A DNA stretch of 64,000 nt, taken from contig NZ_CP024636.1 of assembly GCF_009728735.1 (NCBI RefSeq), positions 82,472 to 146,471 of the forward strand, read 5' to 3'. This DNA comes from Pantoea phytobeneficialis. Its GTDB lineage: Bacteria; Pseudomonadota; Gammaproteobacteria; Enterobacterales; Enterobacteriaceae. The position numbers and the translations under genes were made by a program. Of this stretch, positions 1 through 10,248 are shown piece by piece. A model generated the notes under the pieces. That model did not search any database, was not told the origin of the DNA, and saw only the letters and a program-made list of their open reading frames with translations. Within the stretch, counting starts at the first letter, position 1. The number at the start of each line of letters is the position of its first letter.

Positions 1-367
1 CGACCAGCAGGTCAGGATGGTTGAGCTGAATGCCGACGGTGGCGCGCGCCGGGAACGGGAACGAGAAAAATTCGCTGTACGCCTCGTTCATGGCGGCAAA
101 GGTGCTGAGGTCGGTGAGAAAAATGGTCACGCGCACCACGTTGTCGAAAGTCATCTGCGCGGCGCTTAACAGGTCGCCAACATTCTTCAACACCTGACGG
201 GTCTGGCTGGCGATATCGTTACCGATGATCTGGCCGCTATAGGGATCAATCGCGACCTGGCCGGAGATAAACAGCATCGGCTCATGCAATACGGCGGCAG
301 AGAGCGGTGCTGGTCCCATCGGGCGGTCGTTGGCATTCATGCCGGGATAGGCAATCGCGGTTTTCAT
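1..367 (-). CDS. RidA/YjgF-family protein (partial, 3' end outside window)
   Basis: The minus strand reads from an ATG at 367 to the window edge for about 122 codons, close to the usual full length of about 128. The translation contains the family pattern: an N-terminal MKTAIAYPGMNANDR, an FISGQVAIDPYSGQ segment, VKN-like LKNVGDLLSAA, and near the edge PARATVGIQ, where the Arg corresponds to the RidA arginine that holds the carboxylate of imine/enamine substrates. RidA enzymes hydrolyse reactive 2-aminoacrylate-type intermediates; several homologues belong to catabolic operons instead. It is divergent from glyQ. Two CGTATACG palindromes lie in the intergenic region and may control it. It is probably a RidA paralogue rather than ridA itself, since the sequence differs from the E. 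coli protein outside the motifs. Confidence 0.85.
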   Translation of the reverse strand, partial: MKTAIAYPGMNANDRPMGPAPLSAAVLHEPMLFISGQVAIDPYSGQIIGNDIASQTRQVLKNVGDLLSAAQMTFDNVVRVTIFLTDLSTFAAMNEAYSEFFSFPFPARATVGIQLNHPDLLV

Positions 368-403
368 GGTCAAATTCTCATCAAATTCGTTTCACCGCAA
401 TTT

Positions 404-418
404 CGTATACGATTATAC
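404..418. promoter_or_regulatory. candidate GntR-type operator, site 1
   Basis: GTATA-CGAT-TATAC is an inverted repeat (405-418) overlapping the 8-bp palindrome CGTATACG (404-411). It lies 37 bp upstream of the divergent RidA-family start codon. The same core occurs at 561-568. GntR/FadR-type regulators commonly bind palindromes with a GTATAC centre; the assignment to a family is inference. Confidence 0.45.
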
Positions 419-557
419 AAGTGTCAATGTGCGATTTTTGACCATGAGGTAAAAAAGGTGATGCGCGTCACGAAGTGGTGCAGATGTGGTATGTATTTAT
501 CTGTATGATTTTAAATCATTAAAATTGGTTTTGGGCGGGATGTAATGGTGTGTCTAT

Positions 558-571
558 AATCGTATACGATT
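558..571. promoter_or_regulatory. candidate GntR-type operator, site 2
   Basis: AATCGTATACGATT is a perfect 14-bp palindrome that shares its CGTATACGATT sequence with site 1, about 155 bp away. The pair lies in the 334-bp gap between the divergent RidA-family gene and glyQ. No regulator gene is visible in the window on this side. The rest of the gap shows a TATACT hexamer at 652-657 that could be a glyQ -10 box, without a clear -35. Confidence 0.5.
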
Positions 572-701
572 TTCTTATTGTTGCGTTTTAACGGTTTTTA
601 CCCGCGATGCCACCGTCAGGATTTCCGGCTGCACATTGCGCGACCAAAGGGTATACTGTCGCACTCTTTTTTAATCCACCCGTATCGCGTGCGAATTCAA
701 C

Positions 702-1613
702 ATGCAAAAGTTTGATACCAAGACCTTTCAGGGCCTGATCCTGACCTTGCAGGATTACTGGGCGCGTCAGGGCTGCACCATCGTCCAACCGCTGGACATG
801 GAAGTGGGCGCTGGCACCTCTCACCCGATGACTTGCCTGCGCGCATTAGGGCCAGAGCCCATTGCTGCTGCTTATGTGCAGCCGTCACGTCGTCCGACCG
901 ATGGACGCTACGGTGAAAACCCGAACCGTTTACAGCACTACTACCAGTTCCAGGTGATCATCAAACCTTCACCGGACAACATTCAGGAGCTGTACCTTGG
1001 GTCGCTGAAAGAGCTGGGTATCGATCCGACCGTACACGACATTCGCTTCGTGGAAGACAACTGGGAAAACCCGACGCTGGGTGCCTGGGGTCTTGGCTGG
1101 GAAGTGTGGCTCAACGGCATGGAAGTGACGCAGTTCACCTACTTCCAGCAGGTCGGCGGTCTGGAGTGTAAGCCGGTGACCGGCGAGATCACCTACGGTC
1201 TGGAGCGTCTGGCGATGTATATCCAGGGCGTGGACAGCGTTTACGATCTCACCTGGAGTGACGGCGCGCTGGGCAAAACCACCTACGGTGATGTGTTCCA
1301 CCAGAACGAAGTGGAGCAGTCAACTTACAACTTCGAATACGCTGATGTGGACTTCCTCTTCACCTGCTTCGAGCAGTACGAGAAAGAAGCGCAGCACCTG
1401 CTGGCGCTGGAAAAACCACTGCCGTTGCCGGCGTATGAGCGCATCCTGAAAGCCGCGCACAGCTTTAACCTGCTGGACGCGCGTAAGGCGATCTCGGTCA
1501 CCGAGCGTCAGCGCTACATTCTGCGCATTCGCACCCTGACCAAAGCCGTGGCAGAAGCCTACTACGCCTCCCGTGAGGCGCTGGGCTTCCCGATGTGCAA
1601 TAACAACAAGTAA
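702..1613 (+). CDS. glyQ: glycyl-tRNA synthetase alpha subunit
   Basis: The 303-aa product equals the E. coli GlyQ length and matches it nearly throughout, starting [17 protein letters not shown]. It forms the alpha2beta2 glycyl-tRNA synthetase with GlyS, and this subunit holds the class II catalytic core that activates glycine. Recognisable parts are the [20 protein letters not shown] region and the motif 3-like [13 protein letters not shown]. The ATG at 702 gives the family N-terminus; its Shine-Dalgarno sequence is weak. glyS follows after 9 bp, so the two subunits are co-transcribed as in other enterics. Confidence 0.98.
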   Translation: MQKFDTKTFQGLILTLQDYWARQGCTIVQPLDMEVGAGTSHPMTCLRALGPEPIAAAYVQPSRRPTDGRYGENPNRLQHYYQFQVIIKPSPDNIQELYLGSLKELGIDPTVHDIRFVEDNWENPTLGAWGLGWEVWLNGMEVTQFTYFQQVGGLECKPVTGEITYGLERLAMYIQGVDSVYDLTWSDGALGKTTYGDVFHQNEVEQSTYNFEYADVDFLFTCFEQYEKEAQHLLALEKPLPLPAYERILKAAHSFNLLDARKAISVTERQRYILRIRTLTKAVAEAYYASREALGFPMCNNNK

Positions 1614-1622
1614 GAGGCAGCC

Positions 1623-3692
1623 ATGACCGATAAAACTTTCCTGGTGGAAATTGGCACCGAAGAGTTGCCTCCGAAAGCGCTACGCAGCCTGGCGGAAGCC
1701 TTTGCTGCGCACGTTACCGCTGAACTGGATGCCGCCGGACTGGCGCATGGTGAGGTGAGCTGGTTCGCTGCTCCGCGTCGTCTGGCGCTAAAAGTGGCAA
1801 GCCTGGCGGCTGCACAGCCGGATCGCGAAGTTGAAAAACGTGGCCCGGCTATCGCTGCTGCGTTTGATGCTGATGGCAATGCCACCAAAGCCGCTGAAGG
1901 CTGGGCGCGTGGTAACGGCATCACCGTTGATCAGGCCGAGCGTCTGAGCACCGATAAAGGCGAATGGCTGGTATATCGTGCGCAGGTGCAGGGCGAAAGC
2001 GCCCAGACGCTGCTGCCTGCGATGATCGCGACCGCGCTCAGTAAGCTGCCGATCCCGAAACTGATGCGCTGGGGTGCCAGTGACGTGCAGTTTGTGCGTC
2101 CGGTGCACACCGTTACACTGCTGCTGGGTGATGAGCTGATCCCGGCTACCATTCTCGGAATTCAGTCCGATCGTGTGATCCGTGGTCACCGTTTTATGGG
2201 CGAGCCAGAAATTACCCTCGACCATGCCGATCAGTACCCGCAACTGCTGCTGGAACGCGGCAAGGTAGTGGCGGATTACGCGGCCCGTAAAGCACAGATC
2301 AAAGCCGATGCCGAGCAAGCGGCGCTGAAGCTGGGCGGCAATGCTGACCTGAGCGACAGCCTGCTGGAAGAAGTGACTTCGCTGGTGGAGTGGCCGGTGG
2401 TACTGACTGCCACGTTCGAAGAGAAGTTCCTCGCGGTACCGGCAGAAGCACTGGTGTACACCATGAAAGGTGACCAGAAATACTTCCCGGTTTACGCCAA
2501 CGACGGCAAATTGCTGCCGAACTTCATCTTCGTTGCCAACATTGAATCCAGCGATCCGCAGCAGATTATCTCCGGTAACGAGAAGGTGGTGCGCCCGCGT
2601 CTGGCCGATGCCGAGTTCTTCTTCAATACTGACCGCAAAAAGCGCCTGGAAGATCATCTGCCGCGTCTGGAAACCGTGCTGTTCCAGAAAGAGCTGGGTA
2701 CGCTGCGTGATAAAACCGACCGTATTCAGGCGCTGGCTGGCTGGATTGCTGCGCAAATCGGTGCTGATGTGAATCACGCGACCCGTGCTGGCCTGCTGTC
2801 CAAATGCGACCTGATGACCAACATGGTGTTCGAGTTCACCGACACCCAGGGTGTGATGGGGATGCATTACGCGCGTCATGATGGCGAAGCGGAAGATGTG
2901 GCGGTGGCGCTGAATGAACAGTATCAACCGCGCTTTGCCGGTGATGCACTGCCGTCCAACCCGGTTGCCTGTGCCGTAGCGATTGCCGACAAAATGGATA
3001 CCCTGGCGGGCATCTTCGGGATTGGTCAGCACCCGAAAGGCGATAAAGATCCGTTCGCGCTGCGCCGTGCTGCGCTGGGCGTGCTGCGTATTATCGTGGA
3101 GAAGAACCTGCCGCTCGATCTGCAAACCCTCACCGAGGAAGCCGTGCGTCTGTACGGCAGCAAGCTGAGCAATGTGAAGGTTGTGGATGATGTGATCGAC
3201 TTTATGCTGGGTCGTTTCCGTACCTGGTATCAGGAAGAAGGCCACAGCGTGGACACCATTCAGGCGGTGCTGGCACGTCGTCCAACCCGTCCGGCAGATT
3301 TCGATGCCCGCATGAAGGCGGTTTCGCACTTCCGTACGCTGGAAGCGGCAACCACGCTGGCAGCAGCCAACAAGCGTGTTTCCAACATTCTGGCGAAATC
3401 GACCGAAACCCTGAACGACAGCGTGCAGGCTTCATTGCTGAAAGAGAACGAAGAGATCCAACTGGCAACCTTCGTGACGGCCCTGAGCAGCAAACTGCAA
3501 CCGTACTTCGCAGAAGGCCGCTATCAGGATGCGTTGATTGAACTGGCGCAACTGCGTGAATCGGTGGATAACTTCTTCGACAAAGTGATGGTCAACGCGG
3601 ATGACCAGGCGGTACGTATTAACCGTCTGACGCTGCTGGCCCAACTGCGCGAGCTGTTCCTGCAAGTGGCGGATATTTCGCTGTTGCAGTAA
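1623..3692 (+). CDS. glyS: glycyl-tRNA synthetase beta subunit
   Basis: At 689 aa this is the same length as E. coli GlyS. It begins [20 protein letters not shown], the diagnostic GlyS N-terminus, and has an HD-like segment in the middle and an anticodon-binding (DALR-type) C-terminal region ending QVADISLLQ. The beta subunit binds and positions tRNA-Gly for the alpha subunit. The start is preceded by an AGAGGCAGCC ribosome-binding region. A strong intrinsic terminator follows at 3713-3743. A 513-codon open frame on the opposite strand is a compositional shadow. Confidence 0.98.
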   Translation: MTDKTFLVEIGTEELPPKALRSLAEAFAAHVTAELDAAGLAHGEVSWFAAPRRLALKVASLAAAQPDREVEKRGPAIAAAFDADGNATKAAEGWARGNGITVDQAERLSTDKGEWLVYRAQVQGESAQTLLPAMIATALSKLPIPKLMRWGASDVQFVRPVHTVTLLLGDELIPATILGIQSDRVIRGHRFMGEPEITLDHADQYPQLLLERGKVVADYAARKAQIKADAEQAALKLGGNADLSDSLLEEVTSLVEWPVVLTATFEEKFLAVPAEALVYTMKGDQKYFPVYANDGKLLPNFIFVANIESSDPQQIISGNEKVVRPRLADAEFFFNTDRKKRLEDHLPRLETVLFQKELGTLRDKTDRIQALAGWIAAQIGADVNHATRAGLLSKCDLMTNMVFEFTDTQGVMGMHYARHDGEAEDVAVALNEQYQPRFAGDALPSNPVACAVAIADKMDTLAGIFGIGQHPKGDKDPFALRRAALGVLRIIVEKNLPLDLQTLTEEAVRLYGSKLSNVKVVDDVIDFMLGRFRTWYQEEGHSVDTIQAVLARRPTRPADFDARMKAVSHFRTLEAATTLAAANKRVSNILAKSTETLNDSVQASLLKENEEIQLATFVTALSSKLQPYFAEGRYQDALIELAQLRESVDNFFDKVMVNADDQAVRINRLTLLAQLRELFLQVADISLLQ

Positions 3693-3712
3693 CGCGCACC
3701 AGGCAGTAGCTG

Positions 3713-3743
3713 AAAGGGACGAGAAATCGTCCCTTTTGTTTTT
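3713..3743 (+). terminator. rho-independent terminator of glyQS
   Basis: A perfect 10-bp stem (3713-3722 with 3727-3736) closed by a GAAA tetraloop is followed by TGTTTTT. Confidence 0.9.
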
Positions 3744-3744
3744 C

Positions 3745-3813
3745 CGTAGCGGCGCGATTTATCGCGCGATTTTTTTTCTGGGCATTAATTGCGCGATAAA
3801 TCGCGCCGCTACG
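3745..3813. repeat. REP-like palindromic pair 1
   Basis: The unit CGTAGCGGCGCGATTTATCG at 3745 and its reverse complement ending CCGCTACG at 3813 face each other across about 22 bp with a T-rich stretch. It lies between the convergent glyS and selB genes, and the selB stop codon (3809-3811) falls inside the second arm. Confidence 0.9.
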
Positions 3814-5677
3814 AAATTGCGTGTTCGGAGGAACAGGCGTTAAACAACCGCGCATCGCGCAGCAGGTGCTCATTGCCGCGACGGCGGGTAAAACCGCTGC
3901 GGTCAAAGAATTCCAGAATCTGCACCGCCACTTTACGCCCGGTGCCAAGCTGGTTGCGGAAATCGGCGGCGGTGGTGCTGCCACCCAGCGCAGCGCGTTG
4001 GCGAATCAGATCGGCGAAGATCTGGATCTGGTCGCTGCGGTAGTAGCGATCACGCACGATCGCCGTGATATGACCGAGCCGTGCCGCAGTCAGCAGCAGG
4101 GCGCGAACCGTCAGTTCATCCTGCCGGAGTGCGGAGGAAATATCCCGCACCCAAAGTGGCTGGTCGCCAAACAGCGGCCCAGCCTGCTGCCATAACATCT
4201 CTTCCTGCGGGTTAAAGCGCGGTTCGAAGTTGGGGAGGTGCAACCAGCCGTGGCGTTGCTGAATCACCCCTTGCGCCAGCATCTGCTCGATTAACGCCAG
4301 CACCAGCCCGGCCGGGGCCTGTGGCAGCGCAATGCGCCGCAGGCGATCGTGACCAATACCCGGTTGTTCCTGGTGCTGCTGGTGAAAATGCGCCAGCGCG
4401 TCGCACAATTGCTGCTGCCAGCGGCTGGCCTGGGCCGGGTCCATCAACGCATGATGTAAACGCACCGGGGCAATACGGGCGAGCAGAGCATCCATCGCGG
4501 TCGGGGTCAGCTGTCGCGCCCATGCCAGTTCACTGTCGTCAGCCGGTTGATGCCTGAGATGGGCGCGCAGGTTGGTTTCATCATCATCAGACAGCGCCAG
4601 CTGCTCAAGCCAGGTCAGGTAATCGGGCTGGCGTTTACCGCGTTTTTTGCTGTTCAGCAGAATCACCCGTCCACCCGCCAGCGTGTGCTGCGCGTTGCTG
4701 TCGCGAATGATCAGATGATCATTATCCGCCAGCCACAGTGGGGTGCTGAGAACCAGTTCTCCCAGCTGCTCGCTGAGCAAGGTTAAACGGCCAGTGATAT
4801 GGCTGGCGGCGTGATGGACGTGTACCGGTTGAGACGCATTTTTCTGGGGTTGCAGCAGGTTAAGCGCCACCGTGAGTCGCGTGGTGCCCTGGTCCTGCTG
4901 CTGACTCAGCAACCAGTCACCTCGGGTGATTTGCGCTTTTTCCACCTCGCCAACAATATTTAAGGCGATACGTTGCCCGGTCTGCGCGTGACTCACGGCC
5001 TGGTTCTGCGCATGCAGGGCGCGCACGCGCACTGGTTGGTTGACGCCGGTCAGCCACAGGGTATCGCCGATGTGGACTTCTCCGGCCAGCGCCGTACCCG
5101 TCACCACCAGCCCGGTGCCCTTGAGGGTAAAAGCACGATCGATGGCGAGGCGAAAACGGTAGCGGGGAGTAAACGGGGGTTCCGTCAGCCCAATCAGATG
5201 CTGGCGCAGGGCATCAATACCTTGCAACGTGGTGCTGCTGGTAACAAATTGCGCGGCATCAGGCCATCCCAGCTGTTGCGTGAGCTGCGCGACCTGCTGC
5301 TGCACTTCGTCAATGCGTGCGCCGTCGACCCGATCCGCTTTGGTCAACGCCACGCTAAGTGGCGGTTGCCCGGCGAGGCTCAGTAGCTGCAAATGTTCAC
5401 GCGTTTGCGGCATCACGCCATCGTCACAGGCCACCACCAGCAACGCATGGTGGATGCCTCCGATGCCCGCCAGCATATTGGCGAGAAACTTCTCATGGCC
5501 TGGCACATCAATAAAACCGATCACCCGGCCATCGGGTTGCGGCCAGTAAGCATATCCGAGGTCGATGGTCATGCCTCGTCGTTGTTCTTCTGGCAGACGG
5601 TCAGCATTGATGCCGGTCAGCGCCTGTAGCAGCGCGGTTTTGCCATGATCAACATGTCCGGCGGTGGCGATGATCAT
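3809..5677 (-). CDS. selB: selenocysteine-specific elongation factor SelB
   Basis: The 622-aa product (E. coli 614) is an EF-Tu-like GTPase that delivers Sec-tRNA(Sec) to in-frame UGA codons by binding the SECIS hairpin. GTPase motifs are visible: [14 protein letters not shown] (residues 7-20), DVPGHEKF (G3) and TKAD (G4). Beta-barrel domains follow, then a C-terminal half of winged-helix repeats that binds SECIS RNA. The start overlaps the selA stop by 4 nt (ATGA), so translation is coupled. The last codons (HAIS, stop) run into a REP-like repeat, so the extreme C-terminus may have been altered by repeat insertion. Its substrate mRNA, fdoG, lies 5-7 kb away on the same strand. Confidence 0.97.
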   Translation of the reverse strand: MIIATAGHVDHGKTALLQALTGINADRLPEEQRRGMTIDLGYAYWPQPDGRVIGFIDVPGHEKFLANMLAGIGGIHHALLVVACDDGVMPQTREHLQLLSLAGQPPLSVALTKADRVDGARIDEVQQQVAQLTQQLGWPDAAQFVTSSTTLQGIDALRQHLIGLTEPPFTPRYRFRLAIDRAFTLKGTGLVVTGTALAGEVHIGDTLWLTGVNQPVRVRALHAQNQAVSHAQTGQRIALNIVGEVEKAQITRGDWLLSQQQDQGTTRLTVALNLLQPQKNASQPVHVHHAASHITGRLTLLSEQLGELVLSTPLWLADNDHLIIRDSNAQHTLAGGRVILLNSKKRGKRQPDYLTWLEQLALSDDDETNLRAHLRHQPADDSELAWARQLTPTAMDALLARIAPVRLHHALMDPAQASRWQQQLCDALAHFHQQHQEQPGIGHDRLRRIALPQAPAGLVLALIEQMLAQGVIQQRHGWLHLPNFEPRFNPQEEMLWQQAGPLFGDQPLWVRDISSALRQDELTVRALLLTAARLGHITAIVRDRYYRSDQIQIFADLIRQRAALGGSTTAADFRNQLGTGRKVAVQILEFFDRSGFTRRRGNEHLLRDARLFNACSSEHAIS

Positions 5678-7053
5678 GGCAGCAGATTCCGCAGAAAGGC
5701 GGTTTCATCTGTCAGGCAGCGCAAATCGAGCCACAGCTTGCCTTCCTGGAGACGGCCAATGACCGGCTGCGGCAGGGCGCGCCAACGTTGTGCCAGGGCG
5801 TGTAGCGTGCCGCCCTGACCGTCGCGTGGGCTGAAGGTAATAGCAACGCTGGGGAGACGTTCTACCGGTAGCGATCCGCTGCCGATTTGTGACGAACAAG
5901 GGGCGATTGTCAGCGAAAAATCCTCACCAAACGCATTCTCCAGAGCAGGCAGCAGGCGTTCCGCCAGTTGCCGGATTTCCGCTGCGGGACGCGTCAGCAG
6001 GTGCAGCGTGGGTAGCGCAACCGCAAGATTCTCCGGGTGACGATAGAGTTGCAGTGTCGCTTCCAGCGCCGCCAGCGTCATTTTATCGACGCGCAGCGCA
6101 CGTTTCAGTGGATGTTGTTGCAGTCGGGCGATCAACGCTTTTTTGCCGATGATGATCCCCGCCTGCGGGCCACCCAGCAGTTTGTCGCCGGAAAAGCTGA
6201 CCAGGCTGACGCCCGCCGCTATCAACTGTTGCGGCATGGGTTCAGCGGGCAGACCGTATGCGGTCATGTCGATGAGCGAACCGCTGCCGAGATCGGTGAT
6301 GACCGGCAACTGGTGTTCTTCTCCCAGCGCCACCAGTTCAGCCTCGGACACCGCATGTGTGAAGCCCTGAATCTGATAGTTGCTGGTGTGAACTTTCATC
6401 AACAAGCCGCTATCGTCGGTGATAGCGGCTCGATAATCTTTTAAATGGGTGCGATTGGTGGTGCCGACCTCCACCAGCTGGCATCCGGCCTGGCGCATCA
6501 CGTCAGGAATACGGAACGCACCGCCAATCTCCACCAGCTCACCACGGGAAACCACCACTTCACGCCCTGGTGCCAGGGTCGCCAGCATCAGTAAAACCGC
6601 CGCCGCGTTGTTGTTGACGATACAGGCGTCTTCCGCGCCGGTAAGTTCGCACAGCAGGGCGGCAACCGCGCGATCGCGATGACCGCGCGCGGCATCATCC
6701 AGCGCATATTCCAGCGTCACCGGCTGGCGCAGACTGGCGGTGACAGCCGCGATTGCCGCATCGCTTAAACAGGCGCGGCCTAAATTGGTGTGCAGCACCG
6801 TGCCGGTCAGATTAAACACCGGGCGCAACGCGCTTTGGCGTTGTTGCTCACTGCGGCGCAGCGCTTCATCCGGCCAGTTAGCGTGCCAGGCGGGAAGTCC
6901 CTGATGTTGCTGGATATACTCGCGTGCTTCTTGCTGCATCGCGCGGAGCTGTCGGGTGGCAAAGGCGGTGCCTGCATCATCAATTAATGGCTGCAACGCG
7001 GGGTCGCGCAGCAGGCTATCAATGGCAGGCAGCTGACTAAACAGATTTTTCAT
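5674..7053 (-). CDS. selA: L-seryl-tRNA(Sec) selenium transferase SelA
   Basis: The 459-aa product (E. coli 463) converts Ser-tRNA(Sec) to Sec-tRNA(Sec) using selenophosphate and PLP. The PLP lysine lies in [14 protein letters not shown], near residue 290, and the fold-type I core includes [14 protein letters not shown] and [10 protein letters not shown]. It is followed by selB with a 4-nt overlap and preceded, 12 bp upstream, by the yibF stop. The tRNA(Sec) gene selC and the selD gene are not in the window. Confidence 0.97.
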   Translation of the reverse strand: MKNLFSQLPAIDSLLRDPALQPLIDDAGTAFATRQLRAMQQEAREYIQQHQGLPAWHANWPDEALRRSEQQRQSALRPVFNLTGTVLHTNLGRACLSDAAIAAVTASLRQPVTLEYALDDAARGHRDRAVAALLCELTGAEDACIVNNNAAAVLLMLATLAPGREVVVSRGELVEIGGAFRIPDVMRQAGCQLVEVGTTNRTHLKDYRAAITDDSGLLMKVHTSNYQIQGFTHAVSEAELVALGEEHQLPVITDLGSGSLIDMTAYGLPAEPMPQQLIAAGVSLVSFSGDKLLGGPQAGIIIGKKALIARLQQHPLKRALRVDKMTLAALEATLQLYRHPENLAVALPTLHLLTRPAAEIRQLAERLLPALENAFGEDFSLTIAPCSSQIGSGSLPVERLPSVAITFSPRDGQGGTLHALAQRWRALPQPVIGRLQEGKLWLDLRCLTDETAFLRNLLP

Positions 7054-7065
7054 TAAGCAGAACTT

Positions 7066-7677
7066 TTAACTGGAGGCCGGGACAGTGCGGGCAAAGCTCT
7101 CCCGCTTAAATAGCTTCTCTGCCAGTTTGATCAGTGCCGGACGATTGACGCACCAGTTCGGCACCACGCGGCGGAAATTAATGTAGCCAATCATGCAACC
7201 GGTGGCGATATCCGCCAGATTGAGGGTGTCGCTGTTGAGCAGATCGCCCTGAGCGGCAGCGATTTCCAGTGCATCCAGACCGCGCAGGATTTTTTCCCGG
7301 TTACGCAACAAAACCTCTTCGGATTGCTGATCTCCGGGGCGCATTTGTTCGCGTACAATCAGCAGGGCTGCATCGCTGATGCCGTCGGCCAGTTTTTCCA
7401 GTTGGCGGATTTGCAACGCGCGCCAGCGGTCATCAGGCAAAAGCTGAGGTGCTTCACCTCGTAGCTCGATGGCTTCGGCGATGATCGCCGAGTCAAACCA
7501 GGTGAGCTTGTTGTCATCAACCAGCGCCGGAACTTTACCCAGCGGATTGTAATGCGGCACATGGCTGTCAGCGTTCCACGGTGATTCGTTAACAAACTCG
7601 AAGACGATGCCCTTTTCCAGCATGATCACTGAAATTTTACGCACAAAAGGGCTGGTGTAGCTGCCAATCAGTTTCAT
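7066..7677 (-). CDS. yibF: glutathione S-transferase-like protein YibF
   Basis: This 203-aa GST-fold protein begins [20 protein letters not shown], with the thioredoxin-like N-domain (SPFVRK active-site region, then [12 protein letters not shown] and the [10 protein letters not shown] glutathione-binding segment) and an all-helical C-domain. E. coli YibF is 202 aa and also sits beside selA. The frame is open for 17 codons further upstream, but these come from a REP-like repeat; the ATG at 7677 has a GGAGG Shine-Dalgarno sequence and the family N-terminus, so it is preferred. The physiological substrate is unknown. Confidence 0.9.
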   Translation of the reverse strand: MKLIGSYTSPFVRKISVIMLEKGIVFEFVNESPWNADSHVPHYNPLGKVPALVDDNKLTWFDSAIIAEAIELRGEAPQLLPDDRWRALQIRQLEKLADGISDAALLIVREQMRPGDQQSEEVLLRNREKILRGLDALEIAAAQGDLLNSDTLNLADIATGCMIGYINFRRVVPNWCVNRPALIKLAEKLFKRESFARTVPASS

Positions 7678-7692
7678 CGAACGCCTCCGTGG

Positions 7693-7764
7693 TGTAGCGC
7701 GATTAATCGCGCGGTTTTTTTCGGGCACGGTTCACGATATTGCGCGATAAATCGCGCCGCTACG
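7693..7764. repeat. REP-like palindromic pair 2
   Basis: A slightly degenerate unit (GTAGCGCGATTAATCGCGCG) faces an intact GCGCGATAAATCGCGCCGCT arm at 7742-7764. It lies between the yibF start and the fdhE stop. Confidence 0.85.
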
Positions 7765-7791
7765 ATGCGCAGAAATATGTAAAACGCAGAA

Positions 7792-8721
7792 TTACCCTTC
7801 GCCTGGAAACAAAAACGGGTTCAGGCTACTACGGGAAAACCCTTCCTGCTCCATCCGCGCATCCAGCACCAGTGAAGCCAGGTCGTCTGCCACTGGCTCC
7901 ACCGCCGGATCTTTCTCCTGGTACAGCATCTTCAGGTAGGTGCCGCAATCGCCACAGCTTTCGGCTTTTATCGCCGCCATCTCGCTGTCCAGCGACCAGT
8001 AATGCAGGTCACGCGTCTGCTCGCAATTAGAACATTTGCTGCGTACCACATACCATTCACTTTCGCACAGATTGCAATGCAGATAACGCAATCCCTGCTG
8101 ACCGACATCCATATGTACCACGCTGGCGACCGGCACGCTGGCGCACACCGGACAGAACTGACGATGCTCGCCATATTCAGCACGGGCTTTACCCGGAATT
8201 AATGCCGCCATCTGCGCCCAGTAGATCGATAATGCCGCCCAGATAAACGGTGATTTATCGTTGCTGACCTGGGCGAAGTTACCTTCGAGCAGTGCAGTCG
8301 CCAGCGTCTCCAGTTCAGTCGCCGAGGCTTTCTCCAGATTCTCCAGCACCGCCAGCGCCTGACCGCTCATCTCTGGCTTCAGTTCGGCGATCAGCGAATG
8401 CAGTAGCCGTTGCCAGTGGGGATCGCGCGGGTAAGTGTGAATATCCAGCGGCGGGATGCCCTGTTCGGCACTTTGCGCCAGGCGGGCACGCAAATCGAGC
8501 TGGAGAGGATGGTCATACAGCACGATTTCCTGTGCCTGGGCGATCAGGGCGGCAAAGCGCAGATAATCACCGAGCGGATTTTTCGCTGCCAGCTCGCGCA
8601 AACGGGCGGCCCGTCGGCTATACAAGTTTTTCAGCCGGGGGAAAAGTAACGGCGGAATGTTATCCGCCGTTTTCTTATCGCTTTTCTCCAGCTGGTCCTG
8701 CGGGATAATGCGAATACTCAT
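7792..8721 (-). CDS. fdhE: formate dehydrogenase accessory protein FdhE
   Basis: The 309-aa product has the length of E. coli FdhE and starts [20 protein letters not shown]. FdhE helps assemble respiratory formate dehydrogenases in the cytoplasm. Four CxxC pairs typical of its rubredoxin-like iron sites are visible: CPVC, CNLC, CSNC and CGDC. The open frame extends 30 codons upstream, but the ATG at 8721 gives the conserved N-terminus and overlaps the fdoI stop by one base (TGATG), so it is taken as the start. It is the last gene of fdoGHI-fdhE. Confidence 0.96.
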   Translation of the reverse strand: MSIRIIPQDQLEKSDKKTADNIPPLLFPRLKNLYSRRAARLRELAAKNPLGDYLRFAALIAQAQEIVLYDHPLQLDLRARLAQSAEQGIPPLDIHTYPRDPHWQRLLHSLIAELKPEMSGQALAVLENLEKASATELETLATALLEGNFAQVSNDKSPFIWAALSIYWAQMAALIPGKARAEYGEHRQFCPVCASVPVASVVHMDVGQQGLRYLHCNLCESEWYVVRSKCSNCEQTRDLHYWSLDSEMAAIKAESCGDCGTYLKMLYQEKDPAVEPVADDLASLVLDARMEQEGFSRSSLNPFLFPGEG

Positions 8722-9365
8722 CAGGGGCGTTTTTCCTGTTGTGTTTGGCGTTGGCGCTGCTCGCGATACCAGCGTGGGTGATGTTTCTTCGCCCACGCGG
8801 CAGGGACCCAACCTTCAACCATCGCGGTAATGGTGCCCTTAACCCACAAGGCAGCGTAGATATGCACCATAATCACGATAATCAGCGCCACGGCTGAGAC
8901 CGAATGCACCACCAGTGCGGCGCGAATTAGCGGAATGGAGAAGGCACCGGCGAAGTATGGCCGCCAAATCACAATTCCACTCACCAGCAGCATGACTAAG
9001 CTGATGATAGCAGCCCAGAACACACACTTCTGCCCGAAGTTGTATTTGCCGGTATCACCGACCTCCTCATTGCGCACGATTTTGTGGATGTTTTTCGCCC
9101 ATATGATGTCCTCACGGTTAATCAAATTCTGCCGCCAGTAACGTAAGAACATGATTAAAAAGGCAGCAAACATCACCACGCCAACAAAAGGATGCAGAAT
9201 ACGCGCCAGCTGCGGCGTACCCAAAACATGCATTAGCCAGTTAAACGACGGAAAAAAGAAACCTAAACCGCTGAGCGCAGCGAAGACAAAGCACAACGCC
9301 ACAATCCAGTGATTGATGCGTTCCGGCGCGCTGTAGCGTACCAGGCGATCGCGCTTTTTCATCAT
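8721..9365 (-). CDS. fdoI: formate dehydrogenase-O cytochrome b556 subunit
   Basis: This 214-aa integral membrane protein (E. coli FdoI 211) has four hydrophobic segments, and its histidines near [31 protein letters not shown] and [14 protein letters not shown] stretches match the haem b ligands of the FdnI/FdoI family. It passes electrons from the periplasmic catalytic dimer to the quinone pool. Its start overlaps the fdoH stop by 4 nt. A charged tail rich in Arg and Gln ends the protein. Confidence 0.96.
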   Translation of the reverse strand: MMKKRDRLVRYSAPERINHWIVALCFVFAALSGLGFFFPSFNWLMHVLGTPQLARILHPFVGVVMFAAFLIMFLRYWRQNLINREDIIWAKNIHKIVRNEEVGDTGKYNFGQKCVFWAAIISLVMLLVSGIVIWRPYFAGAFSIPLIRAALVVHSVSAVALIIVIMVHIYAALWVKGTITAMVEGWVPAAWAKKHHPRWYREQRQRQTQQEKRP

Positions 9366-10237
9366 TTTTCCTCCTCGTCCTCATCTACCCGGTTCGGCCC
9401 GACGCCGACGTAGTGGAACACCGCCGCCGCAAAGGTGGCAGCAAAACCCACCGCCGCCAGCGGTTTCCAGATGCCTTTCCAGAAGGTGACGGCGGAGCTG
9501 ATGCTCGGGTTTTCCGGCAGGCCGTGGTAAAGCTGCGGTTTGTTGGCGTGGTGCAGCACATACATCACATGCGTACCGCCAACGCCTGCCGGGTCGTACA
9601 GCCCGGCATGGGCGTAGCCGCGTGTTTTCAGCTCCTCCACCCGTTCTCCGGCCAGGGTCTGCATATCCACTTTGCTGCCAAAATGAATTGCCCCGGTCGG
9701 GCAGGTTTTCACGCAGGCCGGTTCCTGACCGACGGTGACACGATCGACGCACAGCGTGCATTTATACACGCGGTTGTCCTCTTTATTGAGGCGCGGCACG
9801 TCGAACGGACAACCGGCGATGCAGTAACCGCAGCCGATACATTGCTCAGACTGAAAATCAACAATACCGTTGGCGTACTGAATGATCGCCCCTTCTGAAG
9901 GACAGGCCTTCAGACAGCCAGGATCGGCGCAGTGCATGCAGCCATCTTTGCGGATCAACCACTCCAGCTTGCCGTTCTCTTCAACCTCAGAAAAACGCAT
10001 CACCGTCCAGGACTTGGCGGTCAAATCCGCCGGGTTGTCATACACCCCGACGTTATGACCGATCTCGTCGCGGATGTCGTTCCATTCCGAACAGGCGACC
10101 TGACAGGCTTTGCAACCGATACAGGTGGTGACGTCGATTAACTTCGCCACCTCCTGCTGATGGTTGCGCGCCTGCGGTGGCGGCGTCACGCCGTTGGTGG
10201 CGGAGCGGCGGATAATGTCTTGCGATTGATAAGCCAT
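9362..10237 (-). CDS. fdoH: formate dehydrogenase-O iron-sulfur subunit
   Basis: The 291-aa product (E. coli FdoH 300) carries four [4Fe-4S] cluster cysteine sets, visible as [42 protein letters not shown] and CTLCVDR...CVKTCP. A C-terminal transmembrane helix ([20 protein letters not shown]) anchors it in the inner membrane. It wires the FdoG active site to FdoI. It overlaps fdoI by 4 nt and begins 11 bp after fdoG. The C-terminal tail after the anchor is shorter than in E. coli. Confidence 0.97.
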   Translation of the reverse strand: MAYQSQDIIRRSATNGVTPPPQARNHQQEVAKLIDVTTCIGCKACQVACSEWNDIRDEIGHNVGVYDNPADLTAKSWTVMRFSEVEENGKLEWLIRKDGCMHCADPGCLKACPSEGAIIQYANGIVDFQSEQCIGCGYCIAGCPFDVPRLNKEDNRVYKCTLCVDRVTVGQEPACVKTCPTGAIHFGSKVDMQTLAGERVEELKTRGYAHAGLYDPAGVGGTHVMYVLHHANKPQLYHGLPENPSISSAVTFWKGIWKPLAAVGFAATFAAAVFHYVGVGPNRVDEDEEEK

Positions 10238-10248
10238 CTTCGTTCTCC

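Noticed and set aside
284..508. 74-codon plus-strand frame before glyQ
   Set aside because: It runs antisense to the RidA-family start and through the operator region and shows no protein-like features.
1788..3329. 513-codon open frame on the minus strand inside glyS
   Set aside because: It is antisense to a conserved housekeeping gene, has no recognisable motif or ribosome-binding site, and results from GC-rich third positions of glyS.
7678..7728. N-terminal extension of YibF (17 extra residues)
   Set aside because: The extension is encoded by a REP-like repeat, while the internal ATG at 7677 has a strong GGAGG and the conserved N-terminus.
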